Positions 8,901 through 16,420 of a stretch of 64,000 bases of DNA are shown one piece after another. The notes beneath the pieces were generated by a model. The model saw only the letters and a list, made by a program, of their open reading frames with translations, searched no databases and had not been told where the DNA came from. How positions within the stretch are numbered: the stretch's first letter is position 1; each line of letters begins with the position of its first letter. This DNA comes from Gammaproteobacteria bacterium (lineage in GTDB: Bacteria > Pseudomonadota > Gammaproteobacteria > SZUA-140). Made by a program: the position numbers and the translations under genes. The stretch is taken from assembly GCA_015491865.1 (NCBI GenBank), contig WFVD01000008.1, forward strand, positions 62,001 to 126,000. Direction: 5' to 3'.

Positions 8901-9034
8901 TGCTTACCCGCATAAAGGGTGACATTTTCAATGGGGGCGCTGCCCGCAGGCACAGCAGTTGTGAACAGCCATAGCGCGATGCAGACAGAGAAGAAACGAG
9001 CCATTTTAAAGGGTGCTTTGGTTAACGTGGTCAT
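5945..9034 (-). CDS. Secreted LVIVD-repeat beta-propeller protein (1029 aa)
   Basis: A large exported protein. After a signal peptide ending near G-S-A (about residue 32), nearly the whole chain is LVIVD-type blades of roughly 40-45 residues, recognisable by repeated G-L-x-[IV]-x-D-[IV]-x-x-P-x-x-P motifs, for example G-L-L-I-V-D-V-S-D-P-N-Q-P and G-V-Y-I-V-D-I-S-D-P-T-N-P. I estimate well over a dozen blades, enough for two or more propellers. No enzymatic motif is visible. A second possible start is ATG 9004, directly before the hydrophobic segment; neither start has a Shine-Dalgarno. It lies between hemL (83 bases upstream) and the symporter gene. LVIVD proteins are generally extracytoplasmic and uncharacterised. 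Confidence 0.9.
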   Translation of the reverse strand: MTTLTKAPFKMARFFSVCIALWLFTTAVPAGSAPIENVTLYAGKQRIIEVDLDSASDRLSRVKNALLIPGGPYLKQRLPLQNELAFDLALANNHAFIATTNGGVVVVDVAESIAPTVVARLQLPHTAKQLRAINNRLYVTGDMQLSIVDIQHPASPAVIGRYTTTDAIIALDVLASGFAAILLANNTLLALDTSKTNNPQLLSTTALEGEGYDLTISESRIYLAMGDSGITVLDSSEPTAITTRSRYVTSDAAVSLKQSEGVLYVATTTAGVTLFDIATPDRFDWLGSHQKTGNVTRVDVVGKRVMVLNDENHLALLDAGMPNMPSIIATYSDPEQSERQLISFTQQGKRLFAISVDELLEYDFSTPPPQISNEGLDFGQGVNFGGQRRGFIRDNILYVADWFSGIHLYDITEPHQPQLLSSLKTAGSPKGIVVRDDYAYVADDDHGLLIVDVSDPNQPKPVSTLQTAGLAYIPQLQGNRLYLASHRGGFQIIDISNPSAPTLLSSTNTAGKAWGIQVRGELTFIADDETGLLIFDTRDPTAPKQIGEFTPGGAAEDVVVDGDYAFVTFFDNGVYIVDISDPTNPTAISHVATPGNARGIVRKDNHLYIADWLAGLQVIDIRDPAQPHIVGSYDTEGAAWGLRLKDEHAYIFDWWGGLAVLNISNPSRPALLGRYLGNDPVQQAIARDNYLFTASGIDGLQIFDINNPLNPTWFTGVNLGSAALNLAIDGHYAYVAQENQYISIIDITNPFQAELLKQIKLGHRADIIRVADDQLYIAEQGSAVTVIDVAKPQAPLLRTTYHVPLIALWNEGNTIYLTSDEQRLEIIDSDDPAKLKRLYSFKLSGLAGLLRKEGTTLYLHRPGDGILMVDISAPATPRVVGQIPISMSVSDFQIDGATLYAAVDGHYVYQYDISEAPQWKLLGRYHTNGEIDRFNIHRGVLYFSGSTNIIALQPLPESTLVIDAEKRVLTTTLPSTMPLGGYHLLVTDDENRSVTLYNAIKLEMKPFGKPGLMLENLQKAMKQKHNETP

Positions 9035-9117
9035 GGCATAGGGGGTTCATACTCGATACCACCCAGGCTTGGGGTTGTGCGTTGTCGCCTCACGTCACCA
9101 GGCCGGGGTGGTCGCAG

Positions 9118-10398
9118 TTAAAGTTTTGACAAAACGTTTTCAGCTGAGACCAGTGTGCTCTTGATATCACGGTGTCCATGTGCCGCCGAGACAAAGCCCG
9201 CCTCGTATGCAGAAGGGGCAAGGTAGACACCATCTTCCAGCATCGCATGGAAGAACTTCTTAAAACGTTCAATGTCACATTCGGTCACCTGCTTAAAGGT
9301 GGTGACCTTCGCCTCAGTGGTAAAGAAAAGACCAAACATACCGCCGACAGTGTTGGCCGTCATCGGGATGTCGAACGCCTTGGCACGTGCCAGCATCCCT
9401 TCAACCAGATGTTCAGTGCTAGAGACGATCCCTTCGAAGACGCCCGGCTTTTCAAGTTCAGTCAATGTTGCCAGCCCCGCCGCCATTGCGATCGGGTTAC
9501 CCGACAGGGTGCCTGCCTGGTAGACCGGTCCGAGTGGCGCGAGCTGTTCCATAATGTCACGCCTGCCACCGAAGGCGCCGACGGCGAGGCCGCCGCCAAT
9601 CACCTTGCCAAGGGTGGTCATGTCGGGCTTTACCCCGTAGTGCTGCTGCGCACCACCGAGGGAGACACGAAAGCCGGTCATCACCTCATCAAAGATTAGA
9701 ACAGTGCCGTGTTGATCACACACTTCACGCAGCCCTTCAAGGAAACCCGGCACAGGGGGAATGCAGTTCATGTTGCCCGCTACAGGTTCAACAATGATGC
9801 AGGCGACCTGATCACCAATCTCAGCAAAGGTTGCCTTTACCTGCTCGATGTCATTAAAGGTGAGGGTGACGGTGTGTTCCGCGAGTGATGCCGGTACGCC
9901 CGGAGAGGTTGGCACGCCCAGCGTTAAGGCGCCGGAACCGGCCTTCACTAATAAGGAGTCGGAGTGGCCGTGGTAGCACCCCTCAAATTTAACGATCTTG
10001 TCGCGACCTGTGAAACCGCGTGCGAGACGAATCGCACTCATCGTCGCTTCAGTGCCGGAGCTGACCATTCGTACCATCTCGATCGAGGGGACCAGCTCGC
10101 ACACCTTTTCAGCCATGACGGTCTCGATGCGGGTGGGGGCACCAAATCCGAGGCTGTTATCAACCGCCTCTTTGACGGCGCGAGTCACAGCCGGGTGGGC
10201 ATGGCCAAGAATCATCGGCCCCCATGAGGCGACATAGTCGATATATTTGTTGTTATCTTCATCGAAGGTGTAGGGGCCTTCACCGCGCTTTAAAAACAGG
10301 GGTTCTCCACCGACGCCATTAAAGGCGCGTACCGGTGAGTTAACACCGCCTGGAATATGTTTTCTGGCTTCCGCATAAAGGTCGTGTGATCGAGTCAT
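9118..10398 (-). CDS. hemL: Glutamate-1-semialdehyde 2,1-aminomutase
   Basis: PLP enzyme that converts glutamate-1-semialdehyde to 5-aminolevulinate in the C5 pathway of tetrapyrrole synthesis. Its 426 residues match the usual length. Visible are [11 protein letters not shown] near the N-terminus, [15 protein letters not shown] at 113-127, the PLP-contact segment [11 protein letters not shown] and the Schiff-base K265 in [10 protein letters not shown]. The start has a GGAAAG ribosome site. It lies 32 bases after thiE in a thiD-thiE-hemL run, an arrangement also found in Pseudomonas. Haem made this way would supply the cytochromes encoded nearby. Confidence 0.97.
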   Translation of the reverse strand: MTRSHDLYAEARKHIPGGVNSPVRAFNGVGGEPLFLKRGEGPYTFDEDNNKYIDYVASWGPMILGHAHPAVTRAVKEAVDNSLGFGAPTRIETVMAEKVCELVPSIEMVRMVSSGTEATMSAIRLARGFTGRDKIVKFEGCYHGHSDSLLVKAGSGALTLGVPTSPGVPASLAEHTVTLTFNDIEQVKATFAEIGDQVACIIVEPVAGNMNCIPPVPGFLEGLREVCDQHGTVLIFDEVMTGFRVSLGGAQQHYGVKPDMTTLGKVIGGGLAVGAFGGRRDIMEQLAPLGPVYQAGTLSGNPIAMAAGLATLTELEKPGVFEGIVSSTEHLVEGMLARAKAFDIPMTANTVGGMFGLFFTTEAKVTTFKQVTECDIERFKKFFHAMLEDGVYLAPSAYEAGFVSAAHGHRDIKSTLVSAENVLSKL

Positions 10399-10430
10399 CG
10401 CTGCTTTCCTTAAATTTTTCTATCGTACTT

Positions 10431-11087
10431 CTATTTAAATAGTTGTGCGTATTGTCGTGCCGCCACACGGATCTCTCGCTGTGCAAAAACCCCATTGATC
10501 GCAGCCAGCATGTCGGCCCCCGCTTCAACCAGAGCTTTGCCATTCATCGGGGTGATACCGCCAATTGCCACGATCGGGATTTTGAGCGCGGCTCTTGCCT
10601 GCCGTAGCAGTGCCGGGTCTGCTACGACCGCCTGTGGTTTGGTGCTGGATGCAAAAAAGCGCCCGAAGGCGACATAGTCTGCGCCAGTTTGCTGAGCGGT
10701 TGTCGCTAAACCGAACGAATTGTAACAGGAGGTGCCGATGATTGCCCGCTCTCCCAGCAGTTTCCGCGCCGCCTGCAGGGGCATATCCTCCTGCCCGAGG
10801 TGAACACCATCGGCACCGATGGCGGCCGCAAGCGCGGGATCATCGTTAATAATCAGAGGAATGGCGCGTTCACGGCAACATTCAAGCAGTGCCTGCGCCT
10901 GCTGTTGCTGTTGAGTGGGTGAAAGGTTTTTCTGGCGATACTGAATGATGCGCGCACCACCCTCGATCGCTGCTATCACCTGGTCGCATAGTGCTGCGGG
11001 GGTTAACCCGGCGGTCGCATGGGTGATGGCATAGAGGCCGTAAAGGTTGTGGTGGCGGTTGCGTTTATCTACCGCTGAACTGCTCAT
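10431..11087 (-). CDS. thiE: Thiamine-phosphate synthase
   Basis: Joins HMP-pyrophosphate and the thiazole phosphate to form thiamine monophosphate. The 218-residue TIM barrel shows Y-G-L-Y-A-I-T, G-A-R-I-I-Q-Y-R-Q-K (phosphate contact), I-N-D-D, D-G-V-H-L-G-Q-E-D, I-G-T-S-C-Y-N, D-Y-V-A-F-G-R-F-F and I-V-A-I-G-G-I. Its start overlaps the thiD stop by four bases (11084-11087), so translation is coupled. No TPP riboswitch was seen ahead of thiD. Confidence 0.96.
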   Translation of the reverse strand: MSSSAVDKRNRHHNLYGLYAITHATAGLTPAALCDQVIAAIEGGARIIQYRQKNLSPTQQQQQAQALLECCRERAIPLIINDDPALAAAIGADGVHLGQEDMPLQAARKLLGERAIIGTSCYNSFGLATTAQQTGADYVAFGRFFASSTKPQAVVADPALLRQARAALKIPIVAIGGITPMNGKALVEAGADMLAAINGVFAQREIRVAARQYAQLFK

Positions 11088-11935
11088 ACCTCTTCGGTTT
11101 GATCCCGTTTTTCATCTTCGTCGTCCGCTGCTTCGGTCTCATCGCGCGCCCAGAAGAGGCGGTTAGGGAGGTGCTGCCCCATGCCGAGGCGATAAGCAGC
11201 GCGCAGTGATTCCCAGGTATATTCCTGAGCCTCATGGACGGCGCTGAAAGGCTCCATCCCCTGGGCGAGCAGCCCTGCGATGGCCGATGCGAGGGTGCAG
11301 CCGGAGCCGTGGTAGCTGTTGGGTAGCCGGTCCCAGCTGAAAGAGTCCAGTTTACGACGATTGCCATAGAGGGTGTTGGTCACGTTGGTGGTTGCCTCAT
11401 GGGTACCGGTTATCAGCACATAGTCGCACCCTTTCTCGAGTAGTTCCTGTGCGCATGCGTCCAGTGAATCGGCTTCTTGAGCGAGCAGGCGCGCTTCGAT
11501 GCTGTTTGGGGTCAGGATCGTTGTTTGTGGCAACAGGAGAGTGGTGATGGCGTCGATCATCTCTTCATCCGCGATCTCGTTGCCACCGCCGGCAATCAGC
11601 ACCGGGTCGAGGATGACGGGGATACCAGGGTAGTCAATGAGGACAGTGTGTACCGCTTCGATCACTTCAACGCTGCCCAGCATGCCGATTTTGAAGGCAG
11701 CAATCGGCATATCTTCCAGCACGGCGCGCGCCTGCTGTACCAGCAGGCTGGCATCAATGGGCACGTAGCCCTGAATATCCTGGGTGTCCTGAATGGTTAG
11801 TGAGGTGATGACCGGCGCCGCGTGGCAACCCATGCTGGCGAGCGCTTCGATATCCGCCTGAATTCCAGCGCCACCAGTAGGGTCATTGCCGGAGAACGCC
11901 ATCACGGCTGGAAAAGCTTGTTTTGGAGCCATCAC
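11084..11935 (-). CDS. thiD: Hydroxymethylpyrimidine/phosphomethylpyrimidine kinase
   Basis: Phosphorylates HMP and HMP-phosphate for thiamine synthesis (ribokinase fold). Motifs are A-F-S-G-N-D-P-T-G-G-A-G-I-Q-A-D-I at the N-terminus, T-S-L-T-I-Q-D-T, L-T-P-N-S-I-E-A, and the ATP/catalytic loop G-S-G-C-T-L-A-S-A-I-A near the end. At 283 residues it is slightly longer than E. coli ThiD owing to an acidic, low-complexity C-terminal tail (D-E-T-E-A-A-D-D-E-D-E-K). It is the first gene of the thiD-thiE-hemL run. Confidence 0.95.
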   Translation of the reverse strand: MMAPKQAFPAVMAFSGNDPTGGAGIQADIEALASMGCHAAPVITSLTIQDTQDIQGYVPIDASLLVQQARAVLEDMPIAAFKIGMLGSVEVIEAVHTVLIDYPGIPVILDPVLIAGGGNEIADEEMIDAITTLLLPQTTILTPNSIEARLLAQEADSLDACAQELLEKGCDYVLITGTHEATTNVTNTLYGNRRKLDSFSWDRLPNSYHGSGCTLASAIAGLLAQGMEPFSAVHEAQEYTWESLRAAYRLGMGQHLPNRLFWARDETEAADDEDEKRDQTEEV

Positions 11936-12059
11936 GGTTACCTTGTTGCTAGTGGTTGTTTTTATGAGTGAATCTACGAGGAATCTATCTTAGCATCAAA
12001 TAAAGAGGGGATGGGGCAGTGAGAAACGTTGAGTGTTTTGAGCGTAAAGCGAAGACGAA

Positions 12060-12088
12060 AAAAAGCCAGTCATTAAGACTGGCTTTTT
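12060..12088 (-). terminator. Terminator of the cytochrome c gene
   Basis: AAAAAGCCAGTC (12060-12071) pairs exactly with GACTGGCTTTTT (12077-12088) around a five-base loop. The minus strand reads into a T-run after the stem, 22 bases beyond the cytochrome c stop. The symmetry would allow termination on the plus strand too. Confidence 0.85.
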
Positions 12089-12110
12089 CACTTCAATTTC
12101 TTAATCTGGC

Positions 12111-12434
12111 TTACAGGGTAAGAATGAAGTCAACCAGTGTTTCGATGTTTGCATCAGAAACACGTGGTGAGTATGGAGGCATTGGAACGCCACCGGTAAC
12201 GTCATTCCAGTTACCTTTACCGCCTTTTTTAACTTTAGCAATCAGTGCCGCTTTATCGCCAGCGCCGTATTTCGCACCAACATCTTTCCAAGAAGGGCCA
12301 ACCACTTTCTTTTCAATGCTGTGACATGCCAGACAGCCACTCTTTTTAGCAAGATCTAGTGGATCTGCAAGTGCCTGGCTTGATCCCAGGACTAAAAGGG
12401 CCGCGGCAGGAACGCTTAACCAACGTGCTTTCAT
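12111..12434 (-). CDS. Periplasmic mono-haem class I cytochrome c (c551/c8-like)
   Basis: A 107-residue exported electron carrier. A signal peptide ends at A-L-A-D (about residue 24), the haem c motif C-L-A-C-H lies at 34-38, and the expected axial methionine lies in V-P-M-P-P-Y at about 89-91. Mature size (~83 residues) and the G-P-S-W-K-D-V segment fit the c551/c8 group that feeds nitrite reductases, cytochrome c peroxidases or terminal oxidases. ATG 12434 has a GGAG site seven bases upstream and is preferred to the frame start at 12452. It is divergent from the di-haem/FGE-like gene and shares the regulatory interval with the TGTGA-N6-TCACA site. The redox partner is unknown. Confidence 0.93.
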   Translation of the reverse strand: MKARWLSVPAAALLVLGSSQALADPLDLAKKSGCLACHSIEKKVVGPSWKDVGAKYGAGDKAALIAKVKKGGKGNWNDVTGGVPMPPYSPRVSDANIETLVDFILTL

Positions 12435-12569
12435 ACTTTTCTCCTCATTCAAGGGTATTTAATGGATAAAACAGTCACAGATTCTCCCCTCTGAAAACCT
12501 GTAACACCCCCCCTATATGTGAATTTCTCTCTACAAAAAATTCCAAAAAAGGGTGGACGAAGCAATCGT

Positions 12570-12583
12570 CTCACCATGGTGAG
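12570..12583. promoter_or_regulatory. 14-bp perfect palindrome, possible operator
   Basis: CTCACCATGGTGAG is a perfect 14-base palindrome about 135 bases upstream of the cytochrome c start. CCATGG recurs at about 12604. I do not recognise the binding protein. Confidence 0.3.
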
Positions 12584-12673
12584 TATTACCAGCGGTCTTT
12601 TATGCCATGGTCAATTACGGGTGTCAAGTTTGGTTCAGCGAGCGTTCAGTTATGCTGTAGTTAAAAATTCCTG

Positions 12674-12695
12674 ATTTGTGAGATTTGTCACAAAT
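12674..12695. promoter_or_regulatory. CRP/Vfr-type binding site
   Basis: Arms ATTTGTGA and TCACAAAT are perfect 8-base complements six bases apart and contain exactly TGTGA-N6-TCACA, the consensus core of CRP-family sites. It lies about 240 bases from the cytochrome c start and 213 bases from the FGE-like gene, so the target promoter is not clear. The FNR core TTGAT is not matched. Confidence 0.6.
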
Positions 12696-12907
12696 AACGT
12701 GGTAAAACCCCTTTTCATACTCTGATTTTCTGCTGCCATAACGGGCGACGCCCCTGATTTCGAATGATCTTGAATTTTTGCTGAATAGGCGATCTAATGA
12801 CAATCGAAAATACCGATGATATTCATCGGTTATATCTGTATTAATTGTGTGGTTTTATATCTGTTTTCTAATGTGGAATTGGGTGGCTGTGTTGAGGAGA
12901 AGGAGAG

Positions 12908-13978
12908 ATGTGGGAGCGAAACCGTCTTGAGAGTTGGCTAACTACTCGCCAGGCAGAAGCGGCGAGCTTTACATGGACCGCGATGGCGATATTGTTGCTT
13001 GTGTCGCAATGTGTGAATGCTGACGATAGCAGGGCTGCAATGCAGGAGTGCGAAAGTTGCCATACATCAGCTGGCCACCCGCATATTAAACGAGCGACAC
13101 TAAAGGGGTGCATCGCTTGCCATGCGGCCAACAATGGGGGGCGAGAGATGACAAACGGCGGGCTTCGCTCCCCACACCCTGAGATAGAGGAAGCCGCCGT
13201 AGAAAAAACAGGAGAGTACGCACCGGGGATGTCGCTGCCAATGACCTATGAAGGGACGCGCATCGGCAGCGCACCCAACGAAATGGTGCTTATCCCGGCC
13301 GGTGAATTCACCATGGGCTCAGGTCAGCGGCTGCCAGATGAAGGGCCGGAGCACCGGGTGTTTCTGACAGATTACTGGCTGGATCGTTATGAAGTCACCA
13401 ATCTGCAATATAAACAGTTTATTGATGCAACGGGGCGGAAGTCACCCCTCCATTATGAGAACAGGACATTTCCGCCCGGCCTGGCGGACCACCCTGTGGT
13501 TTATGTCAGCTGGTATGACGCCAATGATTATTGTGAATGGGCGGGTAAACGCCTGCCGACCGGCGAGGAGTGGGAAAAGGGCGCGCGAGGGGGGGATGCG
13601 AGAACTTATCCATGGGGGGATGAGTTCGACATAACACGCGCCAATATGCCCCAGCGCTGGCAGACGCTAAAAGAGCAGGGGAGTACAACACCGGTTGGAG
13701 CCTTTAAAGAGGGGGTCAGTCCGTATGGTCTGTACGATATGTCAGGCAATGTCTGGGAGTGGACATCATCGTGGTACGAGCCATATCCCGGCAATAAAAA
13801 ACCGACAGAGAATTACGGAAAAACCTATAAAACCCTGAAAGGGGGGTCGTGGTGGAACTGCAGTTTTTACAAATGTGGCGCATCGGCACCTGCATTTAAT
13901 CGATCGTTCTTTCTGCGTACAACGAGAAACAAAAGTTTTGGTTTCCGCTGCGCTAAAGATCCTGGAGGTGAAACATGA
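12908..13978 (+). CDS. Di-haem c / formylglycine-generating-enzyme-like fusion protein
   Basis: A 356-residue exported protein. A hydrophobic segment at about 21-36 ends at V-N-A, serving as signal peptide or anchor. Two haem c motifs follow: C48-E-S-C-H52 and C68-I-A-C-H72. Residues 124-350 form an FGE/SUMF1-type domain (M-V-L-I-P-A-G-E-F-T-M-G-S, D-R-Y-E-V-T-N-x-Q-Y, P-V-V-Y-V-S-W-Y-D-A, R-L-P-T-G-E-E-W-E-K, S-G-N-V-W-E-W, G-F-R-C-A). C318 and C323 form a C-x4-C pair just after G-G-S-W, where true FGEs carry their copper-binding cysteines, but shifted by one residue. No sulfatase gene is visible, so sulfatase maturation is not implied; a periplasmic redox role is inferred. Its stop overlaps the next start by four bases. 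Confidence 0.85.
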   Translation: MWERNRLESWLTTRQAEAASFTWTAMAILLLVSQCVNADDSRAAMQECESCHTSAGHPHIKRATLKGCIACHAANNGGREMTNGGLRSPHPEIEEAAVEKTGEYAPGMSLPMTYEGTRIGSAPNEMVLIPAGEFTMGSGQRLPDEGPEHRVFLTDYWLDRYEVTNLQYKQFIDATGRKSPLHYENRTFPPGLADHPVVYVSWYDANDYCEWAGKRLPTGEEWEKGARGGDARTYPWGDEFDITRANMPQRWQTLKEQGSTTPVGAFKEGVSPYGLYDMSGNVWEWTSSWYEPYPGNKKPTENYGKTYKTLKGGSWWNCSFYKCGASAPAFNRSFFLRTTRNKSFGFRCAKDPGGET

Positions 13979-14955
13979 AACGACAGGCGATGACTATTTT
14001 GTTCTGCATGATGGCTGGATTGATGGGTAGCGCGATAGGCGAGAGCGGGTTAAAGGGTTCAGCCGTCGATATCGACAGAGGGATGAAACTGATACCTGCA
14101 GGCGAATTTATAATGGGGAGTAACAAGGCTGATGTGAAAAACGCATCGGGCGAATATGGCAATAGCAAACCGTGGTATCTGGATGAACACCCGGAACATC
14201 GTGAATTTGTAGGCAGTTTCTATGTCGATGAGCATGAAGTCACAAATGGTCAGTACCGGGCGTTTGTGGCGGAAGGGAAATATGCACCACCGCAATACTG
14301 GGTTAACAACGGGTATCTGTTAAGTATGCGCCGGAATAAGGTAGAAAAGGTACCAGTAGAAAAATTAAGAACCCTGGTTGCCAAAGTCTTCAGGCTTGAT
14401 ATTGATACGCGCAGCATGACAAAGCCAGAGCTGCTGGCGGCAATAGATAAACGCCTCGCCTATATGGACGAGTTACCGGTGGTTTATGTGAGCTGGTATG
14501 ATGCAAAGTCTTATTGTGAATGGAAGGGAAAGCGGCTGCCGACAGAAGCGGAGTGGGAGAAAGCGATTCGCGGCACAGGCGGGCTTGAGTTTGCCTGGGG
14601 TAATCAATGGGTGTATGGGCAGAGTAATACGGGCGAAGAGCTATGGGATGATGGCGTAGCACCGGTGGGGTCCTACCCGGGTGATGTATCGCCATACGGT
14701 GTGTTCGATATGAGTGGTAACGTCTCTGAGTGGACGGCAGACTGGTATCAGCCATATGCAGGTTCAGATTATAGTAGTGATGATTTTGGTGAAACCTTTA
14801 AGGTGGTGAAGGGGGCCGCCTGGGGCGGTGAAGGTCATTATGCGCTGAAGTTATTTCAGCGCGGTGCCTATCGATTTAACCTCAGGCCGACATCACGCCA
14901 TGAAGACCTCGGCTTTCGCTGTGCCGCGGATGTGAAAATGGTATCAGCAGACTAA
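13975..14955 (+). CDS. Exported FGE/SUMF1-like protein without catalytic cysteines
   Basis: A 326-residue protein with an N-terminal signal peptide (about 1-22) and one FGE-like domain from residue 36 (M-K-L-I-P-A-G-E-F-I-M-G-S) through V-V-Y-V-S-W-Y-D-A, R-L-P-T-E-A-E-W-E-K and S-G-N-V-S-E-W to G-F-R-C-A. Where an FGE has G-G-S followed by its cysteine pair, this protein has K-G-A-A-W-G-G-E and no cysteine, so FGE chemistry is not expected. About 50 extra residues rich in Lys/Arg/Leu are inserted in the first half (about 99-150). It is translationally coupled to the upstream di-haem fusion (ATGA overlap), which suggests that the two proteins act together. Confidence 0.88.
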   Translation: MKRQAMTILFCMMAGLMGSAIGESGLKGSAVDIDRGMKLIPAGEFIMGSNKADVKNASGEYGNSKPWYLDEHPEHREFVGSFYVDEHEVTNGQYRAFVAEGKYAPPQYWVNNGYLLSMRRNKVEKVPVEKLRTLVAKVFRLDIDTRSMTKPELLAAIDKRLAYMDELPVVYVSWYDAKSYCEWKGKRLPTEAEWEKAIRGTGGLEFAWGNQWVYGQSNTGEELWDDGVAPVGSYPGDVSPYGVFDMSGNVSEWTADWYQPYAGSDYSSDDFGETFKVVKGAAWGGEGHYALKLFQRGAYRFNLRPTSRHEDLGFRCAADVKMVSAD

Positions 14956-15039
14956 AGGGTATGACGGCGGCGCATTTCACCGCTGTTCACGTCCATTAAT
15001 TGAATTCAGGACGAACTGCCCCTAAGATGGCGGCTCCAT

Positions 15040-15045
15040 TATAAT
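15040..15045 (+). promoter_or_regulatory. Possible -10 element of the Kelch gene
   Basis: A perfect TATAAT lies 17 bases before the Kelch ATG, which would give a very short leader. No good -35 is seen at the right distance and the ribosome site is weak, so read-through from the FGE-like genes (106-base gap) is equally possible. Confidence 0.25.
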
Positions 15046-15061
15046 AGATACGGATGCCGCA

Positions 15062-16399
15062 ATGACGCGCCAATACAGCACTATTTTTCTGCTTGCACTA
15101 CTCCTGACGGGCTATATTAAACAGACACTGGCAGAAGAAACCGTGTGGATTGCTGGCTGGCAACAGACGAGCGAAATGAATACGGCTCGCGCAGGTGCTG
15201 TCGTGTTACAGGTGAATGGTGTTATCTACGCTATCGGTGGGGTCGATGGGCGTAATTTTCTGAGCACCTCCGAGTTTAGCCAGATAAGGGCGGACGGCTC
15301 GCTTGGCCCGTGGCAGCGCAGCGCAATCCTGAATGATGCCCGTGGTTTTTTTGATGCCGTTGAACACAACGGTTATATCTATGTGGCAGGGGGCGGCAAG
15401 GGTGACAACGGCAAGGTGTTGTTACGCAGTGTTGAGCGCTCCCGCATCTCAGCGAATGGCGAACTTGAAGGGTGGATAACAGAACGGCACGGGCTTAAGT
15501 ATCCACGTCGTTGTGTAAAGCTGTTTATTGCGAATAACCGCATTTATGCCCTGGGTGGATTTGGTGGGGCGCTGCTTGATTCGGTTGAGAGTGCGCCCAT
15601 CAACGACGATGGCAGCCTTGGCCCGTGGCGTGTAGAGGCAAACCCACTCACCATGACACGCTACATTAACAGCGTTAAATCACTGAATGGTTTTACATAT
15701 GTGATCGGTGGTCATGCGGAGCGCGAAGGTGTCGGTTTAACGGAGGTTGAGTTTACCCGGCCAACGATCGGTGGTGATCTCGTGTGGCAAAACACAGCAG
15801 CGATGCAGCTGCCACGTTACGCACTCTCATCGGTTGCCCACGGTCATCAGCTTTACGCCATTGGTGGACTGAATGGTGCCGTTTACAGCGATAAAATTGA
15901 ACTGGCACAGCAGTTAAGCGGTGGTGAATTAACACCGTGGCGTTACACCACTCCCCTGTCATCGGTACGGGCAAACTTTGGTAGCGTGGTCTATAACGAC
16001 CGTATCTATATTATTGGTGGCACCAACCGTGATGGCTATTATAAAAGCGTTGAATATGCGAGCCTGAATAAGCGGGGTGATATCGGCTTCTGGGGTTCAC
16101 CGCAGCAATTAGACCATTACCAGCAGCAGCAACAGGCGAGATTACTGAAGCCAAAACGGGCACTCCCCAATAGCGGTGTGGTGGCAGAGGTGATTCAGAC
16201 CAAAGCCTATAGCTATATTCGAGTCACAAAAGGGGCTACTGAGCAGTGGCTTGCCGGTTCACGGAGTGACTACAGGGAGGGTGATCGGGTCGAATATAGC
16301 CGTGGGACCACCATGATGAATTTTCATAGCTCGACGCTCAAGCGAACATTCCCGTCTATTATCTTTGTTGAACACCTTCGTCTGGGTGATGAACATTGA
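15062..16399 (+). CDS. Secreted Kelch-repeat propeller with C-terminal NrfJ-like domain
   Basis: A 445-residue exported protein with a signal peptide ending near T-L-A (about residue 24). Residues ~30-350 are six or so Kelch blades of about 50 residues, each with [IV]-Y-[AV]-[IL]-G-G followed by a V-E or K-E strand and G-x-L-G-P-W or G-E-L-x-x-W. After a glutamine-rich linker (Q-Q-Q-Q-Q), residues ~371-445 match the small domain known from NrfJ-type proteins: G-x-V-x-E-V, Y-x-Y-I-x-V, G-D-x-V-E-Y, M-N-F-x-S-x-T-L-x-R-T-F and I-x-F-V-E-H-L. That domain usually occurs beside c-type cytochromes, which fits the haem-binding neighbours. Function unknown; a periplasmic binding or scaffold role is inferred. 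Confidence 0.85.
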   Translation: MTRQYSTIFLLALLLTGYIKQTLAEETVWIAGWQQTSEMNTARAGAVVLQVNGVIYAIGGVDGRNFLSTSEFSQIRADGSLGPWQRSAILNDARGFFDAVEHNGYIYVAGGGKGDNGKVLLRSVERSRISANGELEGWITERHGLKYPRRCVKLFIANNRIYALGGFGGALLDSVESAPINDDGSLGPWRVEANPLTMTRYINSVKSLNGFTYVIGGHAEREGVGLTEVEFTRPTIGGDLVWQNTAAMQLPRYALSSVAHGHQLYAIGGLNGAVYSDKIELAQQLSGGELTPWRYTTPLSSVRANFGSVVYNDRIYIIGGTNRDGYYKSVEYASLNKRGDIGFWGSPQQLDHYQQQQQARLLKPKRALPNSGVVAEVIQTKAYSYIRVTKGATEQWLAGSRSDYREGDRVEYSRGTTMMNFHSSTLKRTFPSIIFVEHLRLGDEH

Positions 16400-16420
16400 G
16401 CGTGGCAGCTAATAGGTGAC

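Larger units (their letters stand above)
12435..12907. other. Divergent regulatory interval, cytochrome c / FGE-like cluster
   Basis: This 473-base interval has no convincing gene. It holds a C7 run near 12507, a 14-bp perfect palindrome (12570-12583) and a CRP-type palindrome (12674-12695), then AT-rich sequence up to the AGGAGAAGGAGAG ribosome site before 12908. Its length between divergent genes suggests that expression is controlled here. Confidence 0.55.

Noticed and set aside
11936-12010. TPP riboswitch ahead of thiD
   Set aside because: The THI-box core (CTGAGA and the ACCTGA region) is absent from the minus strand upstream of thiD.
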